64,000 nt of DNA, taken from an uncultured Actinomycetes bacterium (GTDB lineage Bacteria > Actinomycetota > Acidimicrobiia > Acidimicrobiales > Ilumatobacteraceae). The position numbers and the translations under genes are program-made. The notes under the pieces were generated by a model. The model ran no database searches. It was given only the letters and a program-made list of their open reading frames with translations, and was not told the origin of the DNA. This document shows, in pieces, positions 18,020 to 27,611 of the stretch. The number at the start of each line of letters is the position of its first letter. Positions within the stretch are counted from its first letter, which is position 1. Location: assembly GCA_903872155.1 (NCBI GenBank), contig CAIQJP010000008.1, positions 62,001 to 126,000 on the forward strand, written 5' to 3'.

Positions 18020-18865
18020 ATGCCAATCAAAGCCCAACCATTGACGGGAGTTTTTGCTGCTGAAGTTTCAGGCATCGATCTTGCCTCCCTCGGTGACCAT
18101 GAGCTTGCAGAATTACGGGCATTGATGTGTGAACATGAGGTCCTGGTCGTACGAGATCAATCCCTTGAACCGGCGCAACAAAGTGCATTTTCTCGTCGTC
18201 TTGGACCATTTGGCGAAGTGCCCTTCATTGCGACGATGGACGAATTCCCCGAAGTCATTCGGGTAGTCAAAGAAGCCGATGAAGGATCTGCCTTCAATTT
18301 CGGTGGTGCGTGGCACTCAGACTTCTCGTTTCAGGCAGAACCACCTTCGTTCACAATTCTGTCGGCCGTCGATGTTCCGACGTGGGGCGGTGACACGTGT
18401 TTTGCCTCGATGACGGCGGCCTGGAATGCACTTCACGCGCCAATGCAAGATCGTCTTCGCGAACTGAATGCTGTTCATTCTGCTCGCGATGCTTACTCAC
18501 CAAAAATGCAGGCATTGCACACCGGAATGAGTGGTATGCAGATCGTGTGTGATGAGTCGGCTAATGAATTTGAAATTCATCCGTTAGTGCCAGTGCATCC
18601 AGAAACCGGAAAAGAAGTTTTGTACTTCAATCGTGCCTATGTGCGTGAGATTGAAAACATGCCAGATGATGAAGCTCAATCTCTGATGGCTTTCTTGCAC
18701 TTGCATACGACCGATGTGAAATTCATGTATCGGCATCGTTGGCAAGCAGGCGATGTTGTGATTTGGGATAACCGATCAACCCAGCACGTCGCGCTGAATG
18801 ACTATGCCGGATTTCGTCGTGAGCTACGACGAACCACAATCTCTGGTGAATCACCGAAACGGTAG
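18020..18865 (+). CDS. TauD/TfdA-family 2-oxoglutarate dioxygenase
   Basis: 281 residues. Fe(II) ligands: His99 and Asp101 in AWHSDFSF, and His256 in STQHVALND, with the 2-oxoglutarate-binding Arg in RRELRRTT. The N-terminal PLTGVFAAEVSGIDL is typical of the taurine / 2,4-D dioxygenase family. These enzymes oxidise sulfonates, aryloxyacids or other carboxylates. Its stop directly abuts the stop of the convergent DUF2207 gene, with no room for a separate terminator. Confidence 0.93.
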   Translation: MPIKAQPLTGVFAAEVSGIDLASLGDHELAELRALMCEHEVLVVRDQSLEPAQQSAFSRRLGPFGEVPFIATMDEFPEVIRVVKEADEGSAFNFGGAWHSDFSFQAEPPSFTILSAVDVPTWGGDTCFASMTAAWNALHAPMQDRLRELNAVHSARDAYSPKMQALHTGMSGMQIVCDESANEFEIHPLVPVHPETGKEVLYFNRAYVREIENMPDDEAQSLMAFLHLHTTDVKFMYRHRWQAGDVVIWDNRSTQHVALNDYAGFRRELRRTTISGESPKR

Positions 18866-20803
18866 TTACCAGCTTCCGCCTCCGCCGCCACCAAAGCCGC
18901 CTCCGCCACCACTAAAGCCACCACCACTACTAAATCCGCTAGAACGCGCTGGCGTGTAAGCGGTTGTAGCGGCGTTGCTCCAGATGCGCTGATGCGGCAA
19001 AGAGGCGTACAGCAAGGGCGAGGTGCCCATGTTCCATTGATCAAGTTCGGTCTGTGGCATCGCATTCACCCAAGTGGTGACTGCATTGAACGCCACCGCA
19101 TAGCCCATGTATTCGCGCATCAGGCCCATACGTTCGGCGGCTTGTGCGTGGGCTGTTTCACTTTCGCGGAAGAAACGTTCGAAACCTTCAGCACGCAGTG
19201 CAGTTCCGAGTCCGCGGCTGGTGTACGCTGAAATTTGACCTGATTGGCTGGCTCGACCGTAGAGCAAAATCAAACCGCTTAAGAAGATTCCAGCGGCGGG
19301 AAGAAGCAAACTCACTGAATTCGATTGAGACGCAATGCCGGCCGCAAAAATTGAGATGAATGACAGCAATGCCGTGAGGACAGCGACTGAAACCCAAGGG
19401 CGCGAGAATTTGCGTACTCCTGCAGTCATTGCTTTTTCAGTTAACAAACCGAGGCTTCGAAGTTGTTCGTCAACTTCTTGGACGTAGGTTTTCACCTTGA
19501 GTGACAGGGCCGTATTTTTCTGTGAAAGCGCCGCCTCGTTCTTGTCACCCAGCAAAGCCGTGAGCAAGGTGAGTTCGTAACTCTTGACTTGACGCGGTGG
19601 TTGAGCGATACGAGCGACGACCCATGCTTTATTGACTTGAGTCAGCGAAATGACTCCATCGGCAGCGAGATCGACCAATGTCGCGGCCATCATGTGACTC
19701 ACGTTGGCTTTGTTGCCTTCTTTAATTCGCAAGAGGCAGGCGGGGTCTAAGTTCACTGGCGGTACGAATTCAACAGGCATTTCTTGTGAACTTGAAGTTG
19801 GCAAAATTGTTGCCGAGCCTGGGGGCGGCGGAGGCAAAACCGGTCGATCCATACGATCTGCAAGGTCGAGCGACATCGGACCCGAAAAGGTATCGCTAAT
19901 GCCAGCGATCGCCATCGCTCGTTGGCGTCGGTAACGCGTGAGGTTGATGAAGATTGCTCCAACAAGCGCAAGGTAGATCAACACGATCGCGAACACTGAT
20001 GCCGGGACCGACTGCGTACGACTGGTTAATGTCGCGGTCGCGTCAAAGGCAGAGCTTGGAAAGTCGACTTCAACGGTGAAAGCACTGTTGGGGGCGAGGT
20101 CACTGGCAGCGAAATTCGCTCCATCTTGGGTCGGTGTGTTTTCGTCGCAAGGATTCTGTGTATTCATGGCTCCTTGATAGCAACGAGTATCAGAAGGTTC
20201 AGTTGGTCCAATGACGGTGTATGTCAAAGAATCAATGTGTTGGTGCCAATCGGTGATGGCGTCGAGGGGAAGTGTGGCAGTATCGCCGTTGATCACGAGT
20301 ACATCTTCAATTTGGTAACTGAGTTCGTACGTGTGGGCATTAATGATGGTGGTTGCGGCATCACCAATTCGAACGTTCACCGCACCGCCCATATCGGAGA
20401 TCTCCAACGAGTCGGGCGTTCCCTCAGACGTTGCTATTTGCATTGCACGAATGACATGGCTGTCTAAGCCGGAATACTCAATGGGGATCAATCGTTCAAT
20501 GCCGTGACGGTCGGTACGAAAAACTTGGGTGATCTTTTCGGTGATAACGACAGAATGGTCGGGCTGAATCTGGGCGATCACATCAAATGAACGCGTTGTA
20601 TCTTCGCCGATCAAGTTTTCGGTAGAACCTGGGTCTGCGCTAGTTGGCTCTACTTCAGGTTGAGCGAGGGATGGTCCTGTTGATGTCTCAATTAAGTTCA
20701 CCAAGCTGGGGTTAAACACTGTTGGGCTAAGCAAGATCAACGACGGGGGCACTAATGCGAAGATCAAAAGAAGAATGTGCCAATAAGACCAGCGTCGTGT
20801 CAT
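18866..20803 (-). CDS. DUF2207 membrane protein
   Basis: About 645 residues from ATG 20803; the frame is open to 20950 but that would overlap the divergent tag gene. After an N-terminal membrane segment, an extracellular DUF2207 domain follows (VITEKITQVFRTDRHGIERLIPIEY), then a membrane helix near residue 285, a cytosolic region, a second pair of helices, and a C-terminal tail that is almost only Gly and Ser ending in GGSW. This tail is usual for the family. Function unknown; envelope location. Confidence 0.9.
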   Translation of the reverse strand: MTRRWSYWHILLLIFALVPPSLILLSPTVFNPSLVNLIETSTGPSLAQPEVEPTSADPGSTENLIGEDTTRSFDVIAQIQPDHSVVITEKITQVFRTDRHGIERLIPIEYSGLDSHVIRAMQIATSEGTPDSLEISDMGGAVNVRIGDAATTIINAHTYELSYQIEDVLVINGDTATLPLDAITDWHQHIDSLTYTVIGPTEPSDTRCYQGAMNTQNPCDENTPTQDGANFAASDLAPNSAFTVEVDFPSSAFDATATLTSRTQSVPASVFAIVLIYLALVGAIFINLTRYRRQRAMAIAGISDTFSGPMSLDLADRMDRPVLPPPPPGSATILPTSSSQEMPVEFVPPVNLDPACLLRIKEGNKANVSHMMAATLVDLAADGVISLTQVNKAWVVARIAQPPRQVKSYELTLLTALLGDKNEAALSQKNTALSLKVKTYVQEVDEQLRSLGLLTEKAMTAGVRKFSRPWVSVAVLTALLSFISIFAAGIASQSNSVSLLLPAAGIFLSGLILLYGRASQSGQISAYTSRGLGTALRAEGFERFFRESETAHAQAAERMGLMREYMGYAVAFNAVTTWVNAMPQTELDQWNMGTSPLLYASLPHQRIWSNAATTAYTPARSSGFSSGGGFSGGGGGFGGGGGGSW

Positions 20804-20847
20804 ATGTTGACTATAGATGGCGACTATCGATAAAGGCAGATTAAGAC

Positions 20848-21459
20848 ATGAGTTCAAAAGATGTGGAGAGATGTGGATGGGGATCAACCCCCGGATTGAT
20901 GTCGCACTATCACGACACCGAATGGGGATTTCCGACGGCCGATAATTCACGACTCTTTGAGAAGTTATGCCTTGAAGGATTTCAAAGTGGTCTGTCGTGG
21001 AGCACGATTCTGAATAAGCGTGAAGACTTCAGGCGGTGCTTTAAGAATTTTGAGATCAACAAAGTTTCGAAGTTCACCGAGGTCGATATTGAACGACTCA
21101 TGGGGGATGCTTCGATTGTTCGGCATCGAGGCAAGATTGAGTCAACAATTAATAATGCTCAGCGATGTCGCGAACTCATCAAAGAATGCGGTTCTCTCGG
21201 CGCCTACATTTGGCAATTTGAACCCAAGGCGTCAACTCGACCAAAACGACCGACCGCTGCGGAAGTTTCGACATTCATCACCTCGCCCGAGTCGATTGCG
21301 TTGTCTAAAGATCTCAAGAAGCGGGGTTGGAGTTTCGTGGGGCCAACCACGATGTACGCGTTCATGCAATCGATGGGTTTGGTGAATGACCACCATGTGG
21401 GTTGCTACGTATGGAAACAAGTCGAAGTAGCCCGCCAATCGTTTGAACGACCGACTTGA
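20848..21459 (+). CDS. tag: DNA-3-methyladenine glycosylase I
   Basis: 203 residues matching Tag in full length. It excises 3-methyladenine from alkylated DNA. Visible: N-terminal RCGWG with the zinc Cys, YHDTEWGFP, the catalytic segment LCLEGFQSGLSWSTIL with the conserved Glu, and the C-terminal zinc part HHVGC. The start is 45 bp from the divergent DUF2207 start. Confidence 0.95.
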   Translation: MSSKDVERCGWGSTPGLMSHYHDTEWGFPTADNSRLFEKLCLEGFQSGLSWSTILNKREDFRRCFKNFEINKVSKFTEVDIERLMGDASIVRHRGKIESTINNAQRCRELIKECGSLGAYIWQFEPKASTRPKRPTAAEVSTFITSPESIALSKDLKKRGWSFVGPTTMYAFMQSMGLVNDHHVGCYVWKQVEVARQSFERPT

Positions 21460-21537
21460 GGCAAAAACTATGACCGAAACTCGGCGTCACCGGTCTTTGC
21501 CACCCACTTGCTGGGCTGATCTGAGAAACTGTCACTT

Positions 21538-22074
21538 GTGAGTGATCAAATCGATACCCGAACCGCATGGCTCAGCCCAGAATTGTTGGCCTCGGTTCGT
21601 TCCAATGTGCCTCTCGTGTATGTCGATGCCATTCCCGTTCGTGTGGATGAATCGGGTCGAGTAACTCAGGTCGGTCTGTTGTTGCGCGTTGCGTCAGACG
21701 GTTCAATCAGTCGCATGTTGGTGTCTGGACGTGTTCTCTATGGCGAACGGGTGCGCGATGCCCTGATACGTCATCTTGAAAAGGATCTAGGTCCCCTCGC
21801 ATTGCCGAAAGTTCCAACTAATCCGGCCCCATTCACCATCGCCGAGTATTTCCCCGACCCCGACATCAGCGGTTTTGTTGACCCCCGTCATCACGCGGTG
21901 AGTTTGGCTTATGTCGTCCCAGTATCTGGCGACTGCACTCCAACTCAACAAGCACTTGACCTGGCTTGGTTTACGCCAGCCGAGGCGGCATCAGCCAAGA
22001 TTGCTGCCGATATGACAGGTGGACAAGACCGATTGCTACGTTTGGCACTTGCCCACGTCGGTGAACTTCCCTAA
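21538..22074 (+). CDS. DUF4916 (Nudix-fold-like) protein
   Basis: 178 residues, GTG start. The sequence WLSPELLASVRSNVPLVYVDAIPVRV followed by VGLLLR, and FTIAEYFPDP, matches the actinobacterial DUF4916 family, which has a Nudix-like fold but lacks a standard Nudix box here (GRVLYGERVRDALIRHLEKDLG takes its place). Biochemical role unknown. Seven bases separate it from the convergent small gene. Confidence 0.85.
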   Translation: MSDQIDTRTAWLSPELLASVRSNVPLVYVDAIPVRVDESGRVTQVGLLLRVASDGSISRMLVSGRVLYGERVRDALIRHLEKDLGPLALPKVPTNPAPFTIAEYFPDPDISGFVDPRHHAVSLAYVVPVSGDCTPTQQALDLAWFTPAEAASAKIAADMTGGQDRLLRLALAHVGELP

Positions 22075-22081
22075 GTAAGTT

Positions 22082-22390
22082 TTACTTTGCGGTTCGTTTT
22101 TTGCGAACGCGCCGAGCAACTTTGTCGGTTCCAAGTTGAGACACCACTTTGGTCTGGTCGTCAACATCGATGGTGATGCCATCAGCATCAATATCTTCGG
22201 GTTCGCCGGAGGCTTCCCAGACGACCGCGCCCTCATCTTTGGGTTTACGGCCGAGAACTTTGTCGACTCCGAGCATGGCGCTAAAAACAATGGCACCCAC
22301 CGAACCGTGTCGGGCCCGTGCCCGTTCGAGCATGGCTTGATCCGAATCAGAAACGGGCTGTCGTTCGTCAGGCTCAACCATGTGCAACAC
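22082..22390 (-). CDS. small conserved hypothetical protein
   Basis: About 100 residues; GTG at 22390 or ATG at 22381 may start it. No signal or membrane segment. A hydrophobic GAIVFSAMLGVDKVLGRKP patch is followed by an acidic stretch (GEPEDIDADGITIDVDD) and a strongly basic C-terminus (ARRVRKKRTAK). I recall similar short proteins in Acidimicrobiia but cannot name a family. Divergent from the Fpg-like gene with about 60 bp between. Confidence 0.65.
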   Translation of the reverse strand: MLHMVEPDERQPVSDSDQAMLERARARHGSVGAIVFSAMLGVDKVLGRKPKDEGAVVWEASGEPEDIDADGITIDVDDQTKVVSQLGTDKVARRVRKKRTAK

Positions 22391-22450
22391 GGTATCGGGT
22401 TGAGGAGCATCACCTTCATGCGGGTGCAGCGCGAGGCTTAAGATGACCTC

Positions 22451-23341
22451 GTGCTCTCAAGCGGGAAGATTGCCCACACTGCAGCGGCCATGCGTACCGC
22501 GCTCGTGGGTTTGCCGACGCTCCGATTTGATGCGATGTCGACGATTGGGCCGGCTCCAGTTGAGCGAAGTGTGATTGAAAGTATCACCGTCAAGCGCCGA
22601 GAAATCTTGGTGCAGTGGGACGATGGCATTGTGTTGTCAACTGCCCTTCGACTGAGCGGCGAATGGCATTTGTATCGCACCGATGAGATGTGGCGCAAAG
22701 AAACGTATCGCGCACGCGTGGTGATCGAAGTTGAAGGTTGGGTGGCCGTCTGCTTTGATGCACCGATTGTCGAAACATATCGCCAACCCGATCGCAAACG
22801 TCATCCACAATCCGGAGGAGTTGGCCCGAATATTTCTCAACCGAATACCGATCTGTCTGGTTGCACTCAGCGACTACTTGATTATCGCTACGCCGATGCA
22901 ATGATCGCCGATGTTTTAATGGATGAGACTGTTGTGAGTGGATTTGGAAATGTTGCACGTAGCGAAACTTTGTGGGCGGTTGGTTTAAGCCCATTTGCCA
23001 AAATGGCCGACCTCTCGTATGAAGATTGTGCCGTTCTTGTTGAGACAGCTTCGCGAATCGCGCAAAGCGATCATGAGGCCTCGCCGTCTGTGTATGGAAG
23101 AAATGGCCAGCGATGCAATCGATGTCATGGAACGATTGAGTTCAAATCAGTAGGGCATCCGCGCCGCAATTTATATTGGTGCCCAGAATGTCAAGGTCGT
23201 TTAGATCGTCGTCTGATTCCGAACCAACTTCTGCAAGGCGACCATACGCCGACTCATCCCGCCGAATTGATGTACATCGCAGATGCGATCGCTGCTCGCA
23301 AACGCCGCAAAATCTTTGACGATTTGCACCAGATTGGCTAA
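22451..23341 (+). CDS. Fpg/Nei-fold DNA glycosylase homologue, catalytic residues lost
   Basis: 296 residues, GTG start at 22451; an in-frame stop at 22439-22441 prevents a longer N-terminus. The helix-two-turn-helix (VVSGFGNVARSETLW, with the DNA-contacting Asn) and the zinc finger (CNRCHG...YWCPEC, four Cys, Arg before YWC) are intact. But the family needs Pro-Glu right after the initiator Met, and here the protein starts MLSSGKIAHTA where Nei2 reads MPEGDT. The Lys of the beta-turn (RGK) is replaced in VKRREILV. So it probably binds DNA without glycosylase/lyase activity, unless an upstream frameshift or sequencing error hides the true start. Confidence 0.85.
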   Translation: MLSSGKIAHTAAAMRTALVGLPTLRFDAMSTIGPAPVERSVIESITVKRREILVQWDDGIVLSTALRLSGEWHLYRTDEMWRKETYRARVVIEVEGWVAVCFDAPIVETYRQPDRKRHPQSGGVGPNISQPNTDLSGCTQRLLDYRYADAMIADVLMDETVVSGFGNVARSETLWAVGLSPFAKMADLSYEDCAVLVETASRIAQSDHEASPSVYGRNGQRCNRCHGTIEFKSVGHPRRNLYWCPECQGRLDRRLIPNQLLQGDHTPTHPAELMYIADAIAARKRRKIFDDLHQIG

Positions 23342-23365
23342 CGACAGCAGATTTAAGCCCGAGAA

Positions 23366-23755
23366 TTAGGCTCGGCCCATCACTTTGTCAACCGTGATTT
23401 CAATCACTACTCGGTCTTCACGAATCTTGGGTTGGCGATACCGACCGGCATACGCCTCAACAGCTTTTGCAACAATGTCTGCCTCGGTGCGTAGGCACAC
23501 TGTTCCTTCAAGAGTGATCCAGCGACCACGATCGACCTGACTCACAACCGCCCGTCCACCTTGAGCAGCATGACGAGCCTTCATTGATTTCGCAAACGTA
23601 ATGACGCGCACAATGTTGTTGTCAAAATCAAAAGTGAATCCAACGGGGACAACATGGGGCGAACCATCGGCACGTAACGTGGTCAATGTTGCTAAGTGGT
23701 TTTCTCGAATGAATTCAATTTGGCTTTCTGTGAGATCAGAAGATTGAAAACTCAT
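23366..23755 (-). CDS. PPOX-class F420-type oxidoreductase
   Basis: 129 residues of the split beta-barrel (pyridoxamine phosphate oxidase) fold: FIRENHLATLTTLRADGSPHVVPVGF, SMKARHAAQGGRAVVSQVD, ITLEGTVCLR. In actinobacteria this group commonly uses F420 rather than FMN; the cofactor here is inferred. It lies 9 bp after the ABC permease, possibly in the same transcript. Confidence 0.88.
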   Translation of the reverse strand: MSFQSSDLTESQIEFIRENHLATLTTLRADGSPHVVPVGFTFDFDNNIVRVITFAKSMKARHAAQGGRAVVSQVDRGRWITLEGTVCLRTEADIVAKAVEAYAGRYRQPKIREDRVVIEITVDKVMGRA

Positions 23756-23764
23756 AGGGCACCT

Positions 23765-26332
23765 TTAGTGAGTTGCAATGGCGTCAAGAATGTCAAGTTT
23801 TGCTGCTCGACGAGCCGGGAAGATTGCAGCAAAAATTCCGACCACTACTGAAGCAATCAAAATCGTCACAATTGTGTTGATCGGAACCACGGTCGCAGTC
23901 ACGAATGAATCGGGAAGGGCAATGGCAACTGCAATTCCTAACGGAATACCAACCACGATTCCGAGTGTTGCACCAAACACAGAAACGATGATGGCTTCCC
24001 ACCTGACTGAGCGCTTCAAATGTCGACGGCTCATTCCAACGGCCCGTAACAAACCGAACTCGCGAGTTCGTTCAAATACTGACAGCGCCATGGTGTTGGC
24101 GATACCAAGAATGGCGATGAAGATGGCAAAAATCAACAAGCCGTAAACAATCGCAAGTAACTGATTGAGCTGATCTTCTTGGCTCTTTTGGAATTCAGCT
24201 TGATCTTGAACCTCTGCGCTCGGGAAATCGGCGGCAACTTTGTCGACTGCGGCTCGGGCATCTTCTATGGAAACTCCGTCGGCGATTTTCGCACCGATAA
24301 AGAAGTCGACTGGAGGGGCTGATGAAACCTCAGCCAGAGTGTCAAGACCAATGAGCCAGTTACCAGCAACTGACGAGTCCGCGTAAATGCCACCGACTGT
24401 CAGTTTGGATGTTTTCCCGTTTTGCCAAGTGACATCGATTGAGTCCCCCACGCCGACGTTCAGATCGCGGGCAGGGTCTTTGTATAACAAAATCGCACCG
24501 TCGGCGAGACTGTCGATTGATCCCTTTTGGATATCAATGTCAACGAGGTCACCCATCTCGGGCTTGACGGCCCCGATCTGTTTTTCTTCACCATTGATGA
24601 GCGCGCGTGTGGCGCGGAATGGACTCACCGATCCAAGCTCGGGAAGTTCGGCAAGCCGTTCGCCAAATGCGACCGGTAAGCCTTGGAAACTTAAGTTGGT
24701 CACAAAGAAATCGGCAGTCACCGATGTTTTGAGTTGATCGGTGAACGACTTCTTGACTGACGAGGCAACAACAGAAACCATGCTCACCAAGGCCAAGCCG
24801 ACCATCAAAGCCGAAGCGGTTGAAGCAGTGCGGCGGGGAGTGCGTTGAGCATTGCGACTCGCAAGTCGACCAGGCACCGAGTTGGTCATCGGCCGAAGTG
24901 GGAAAGGCAAGATGCGACTAATGGCGCGACTGACTGGTGCGGCAACGGTGGTTGACAAACTTGAAACACCGAGGAATAACAGCACTGCTCCAATAGCAGA
25001 TCCGCCAAGCGTTCCGACGGTTCCGCCTGGTTGCACGAAGAGTCCGACGCTAAAGAGGGTGATTCCGGCCACGAGCGTGGTCAAGCCCACGATCAGTCGC
25101 TTGCTTCGTTGCAGCGCCGAGAAACCGAGTTCTGGACGCATGGCAGCAACAGGAGGAATACGTCCCGCTCGCAAGGCTGGAACAATTGCTGCGGCAACTG
25201 TGACGCCGATTCCGATCAGCACGGACAAGATGATCGTGCGACTTGAGATCAACAAGTCGGCAGCGGGGAATGCTGCACCAGCAGCGTTAAATGCAAAAGT
25301 GATTCCTTTGGCGACACCGAGTCCACCGACGAGGCCAAGCCCAGTGGCGATGATTCCGACAACAAGACCTTCGCCAATAATCATTTGGTGAATTTGTCGA
25401 GTGCTTGCACCGACGGCACGAAGTAACGCAAGTTCACGCAAACGTTGACTGACGATGATGGCAAAGGTGTTGAAGATTAAGAAGGCACTCACAAACAATG
25501 AAATTGCCGCGAAACCCAAAAGGACTTTGCCAAAGATGTCAATGATTTCGTTGATCGCACCAGCAGTCTCTTTTGCCGATTGCTCACCAGTGATGACCTC
25601 GTAGCCCGATGGCAAGACTTCTTCAATTGCCTGTTGAACTTCACTGCGAGATGCCTCAGCAGTGATGCCCACATAAATGCTGTCGGCTTTATCGTCGGCG
25701 CCTAAGAACTCATTTGCAGTGACGGGGTCGAAAGCACAAACGCTTGCTCCTCCGCCTCCTGAAGTTGATCCAGTTCCGGTGAGACCAACGAGTGTGAATT
25801 CACCTTTGCCAATTGGACCAACCAGCGTGACCTTGTCACCCAACACATACCCAGCACGTTTGGCTGATGCCTTGTCGATGGCAACTTCACCAGCTTTGGT
25901 AGGAATCACACCTTCAAGAAGCGTTCGGCCGTCGAGTCCATCAGGACCATTCCAACTAATACCGAATGCTGGACCTGATGTTTTCAAAGGTTCGCCGTCA
26001 GGCTTGATAATCGTGGTCTGGCGAAGGAGATTGGCCTCAACGAGCCGAACTCCGTCAAGTGCTGCAACATCTTTCATGAGCGAGACTGGAACCGGATCAC
26101 GTTCGGCTCGTGCAGAATCACCAAAGGCAATCTTCGTGCGAATTTCGAGATCAACTTCGCCGCGTAATTCGACAAATAAGTTATTGATTGCCCCTTTGAC
26201 GCTGTCGGTGAGAATGAAAGCACCTGACACAAATGCAACGCCGCTAACAACGGCGAGAATGGTTAAAAGGATTCGAAACTTGCGCGCGAGTACACCACGT
26301 AATGTGAGTCGAATAACGGGGGAGGCCATCAT
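23765..26332 (-). CDS. ABC transporter permease (FtsX/MacB type)
   Basis: About 855 residues. Two copies of the MacB-like periplasmic domain plus FtsX membrane domain are present: an N-terminal helix, a large extracellular part, an FtsX block with RELALLRAVGASTRQI (about 300-320), more helices, a second extracellular part and a second FtsX block with REFGLLRAVGMSRRHL near 765-780. Typical of actinobacterial exporters of lipids or peptides. It overlaps the ATPase stop (TGATG). Confidence 0.93.
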   Translation of the reverse strand: MMASPVIRLTLRGVLARKFRILLTILAVVSGVAFVSGAFILTDSVKGAINNLFVELRGEVDLEIRTKIAFGDSARAERDPVPVSLMKDVAALDGVRLVEANLLRQTTIIKPDGEPLKTSGPAFGISWNGPDGLDGRTLLEGVIPTKAGEVAIDKASAKRAGYVLGDKVTLVGPIGKGEFTLVGLTGTGSTSGGGGASVCAFDPVTANEFLGADDKADSIYVGITAEASRSEVQQAIEEVLPSGYEVITGEQSAKETAGAINEIIDIFGKVLLGFAAISLFVSAFLIFNTFAIIVSQRLRELALLRAVGASTRQIHQMIIGEGLVVGIIATGLGLVGGLGVAKGITFAFNAAGAAFPAADLLISSRTIILSVLIGIGVTVAAAIVPALRAGRIPPVAAMRPELGFSALQRSKRLIVGLTTLVAGITLFSVGLFVQPGGTVGTLGGSAIGAVLLFLGVSSLSTTVAAPVSRAISRILPFPLRPMTNSVPGRLASRNAQRTPRRTASTASALMVGLALVSMVSVVASSVKKSFTDQLKTSVTADFFVTNLSFQGLPVAFGERLAELPELGSVSPFRATRALINGEEKQIGAVKPEMGDLVDIDIQKGSIDSLADGAILLYKDPARDLNVGVGDSIDVTWQNGKTSKLTVGGIYADSSVAGNWLIGLDTLAEVSSAPPVDFFIGAKIADGVSIEDARAAVDKVAADFPSAEVQDQAEFQKSQEDQLNQLLAIVYGLLIFAIFIAILGIANTMALSVFERTREFGLLRAVGMSRRHLKRSVRWEAIIVSVFGATLGIVVGIPLGIAVAIALPDSFVTATVVPINTIVTILIASVVVGIFAAIFPARRAAKLDILDAIATH

Positions 26333-27072
26333 CAACTTCCGAGACGCTTCATGCGGTCAAGTACGAGTTCGGCAGTTGGGTTTTCAATTTCGGCAACAAC
26401 TTTTCCATCAGCCAAGAAGATGACGCGATCGGCGTATGCGGCAGCGACAGGATCATGGGTGACCATCACGATGGTTTGATGTAAGTCGGTGACGGCATGT
26501 TTCATAAAGGCCAAAATTTCGGCACCAGTTTTGCTATCAAGGTTGCCGGTTGGCTCGTCAGCAAAAATGATTTGTGGGCGACTTGCCAGCGCACGTGCAA
26601 CTGCAACACGTTGCTGCTGACCACCAGAGAGTTCGCTCGGGCGATGGCTTAAGCGATTGCGTAAATTCATTTTGTCAATAACCGTGTCGAGCCATTCTTG
26701 GTCGGGCTTGACTCCACCTAAGTCCATCGGCAAAGTGATGTTTTCGAGAGCGGACAACGTTGGGATCAAGTTGTAAGCCTGAAAAATGAAGCCGACCTTC
26801 TCACGTCGTAGCGAGGTGAGTTGCTTGTCATCAAGTTGTGCAAGGTCGGTGTCGCCAATCAACACTCGACCACTTGTGAGTGCATCAAGGCCGGCGAGGC
26901 AATGCATGAGCGTGCTCTTGCCAGATCCAGATGGTCCCATGATCGCGGTGAATTGACCGAGAGCAAAATCGACAGTCACGTCATCGAGAGCTCGAACTTC
27001 GCTGTCATCTTTTCCGTAAATCTTGGAGGCATTGATGGCACCAGCAGCGGCCACAGTTGAAACATCAGTCAT
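26332..27072 (-). CDS. ABC transporter ATP-binding protein (LolD/MacB type)
   Basis: 246 residues. Walker [12 protein letters not shown]-loop in [10 protein letters not shown], signature [15 protein letters not shown], Walker [14 protein letters not shown] and switch His in [11 protein letters not shown] are all intact, with the spacing of the LolD/MacB subfamily. It powers the adjoining permease. Overlapping stop/start implies equal translation of both. Confidence 0.95.
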   Translation of the reverse strand: MTDVSTVAAAGAINASKIYGKDDSEVRALDDVTVDFALGQFTAIMGPSGSGKSTLMHCLAGLDALTSGRVLIGDTDLAQLDDKQLTSLRREKVGFIFQAYNLIPTLSALENITLPMDLGGVKPDQEWLDTVIDKMNLRNRLSHRPSELSGGQQQRVAVARALASRPQIIFADEPTGNLDSKTGAEILAFMKHAVTDLHQTIVMVTHDPVAAAYADRVIFLADGKVVAEIENPTAELVLDRMKRLGS

Positions 27073-27128
27073 GCCCCTATTCTGCCTAAAGATTTGCCCA
27101 TATATGGCTCATGTCTTAGGGTGACTTC

Positions 27129-27611
27129 GTGCACGCCACTGGCTTAATCATTGGTCGTTTTGATCCGCCTCATTTGGGGCATTCGTACATGATCGAATGG
27201 GCGAAAGACCGTTGCGATGAATTGGTTGTCTTCGTCAATACAAAAGAGGGCGAAGCTGCTCCTGGTCATCTGCGGGCGCAATGGCTACAAGAACTCCACC
27301 CCGATGTGACTGTGGTGCAGGTAGAGCACAATTTGCACAACGATTGGGAAGATCAAGAGTTGTGGGCAAAGTGGATTGATTTGTTGCGCTCAAAATGGCC
27401 ATTGGCCAGTGGTCCAGATGTTGTTGTTTCAAGCGACTTTTACATTTCAGAGTTGGCAACACGCCTCGATGCGGAGGCCTTGGTGTGCGATCCTGAACGC
27501 ACGAATGTTCCGATTAGTGCAACGCTGATACGAAACGACCCAGCCACTCACCTCGAACGCTTAGCGCCGGCGGTTCGTGACTGGGTCGAACGAAACTGGT
27601 TAACGAATTAG
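27129..27611 (+). CDS. NadR-type nucleotidyltransferase
   Basis: 160 residues, GTG start. The nucleotidyltransferase HxGH motif is in GRFDPPHLGHSYMI and the second motif ISATLIR near the C-terminus. Overall it resembles the NMN adenylyltransferase domain of NadR (ATP + NMN to NAD), without the ribosylnicotinamide kinase part. A related cytidylyltransferase role cannot be excluded. Divergent from the ABC operon with 56 bp between. Confidence 0.85.
   Translation: MHATGLIIGRFDPPHLGHSYMIEWAKDRCDELVVFVNTKEGEAAPGHLRAQWLQELHPDVTVVQVEHNLHNDWEDQELWAKWIDLLRSKWPLASGPDVVVSSDFYISELATRLDAEALVCDPERTNVPISATLIRNDPATHLERLAPAVRDWVERNWLTN

Noticed and set aside
23342-23365. rho-independent terminator between the Fpg-like and PPOX genes
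   Set aside because: Only a 5-bp CCGAG/CTCGG stem with a competing pairing and no T-run.
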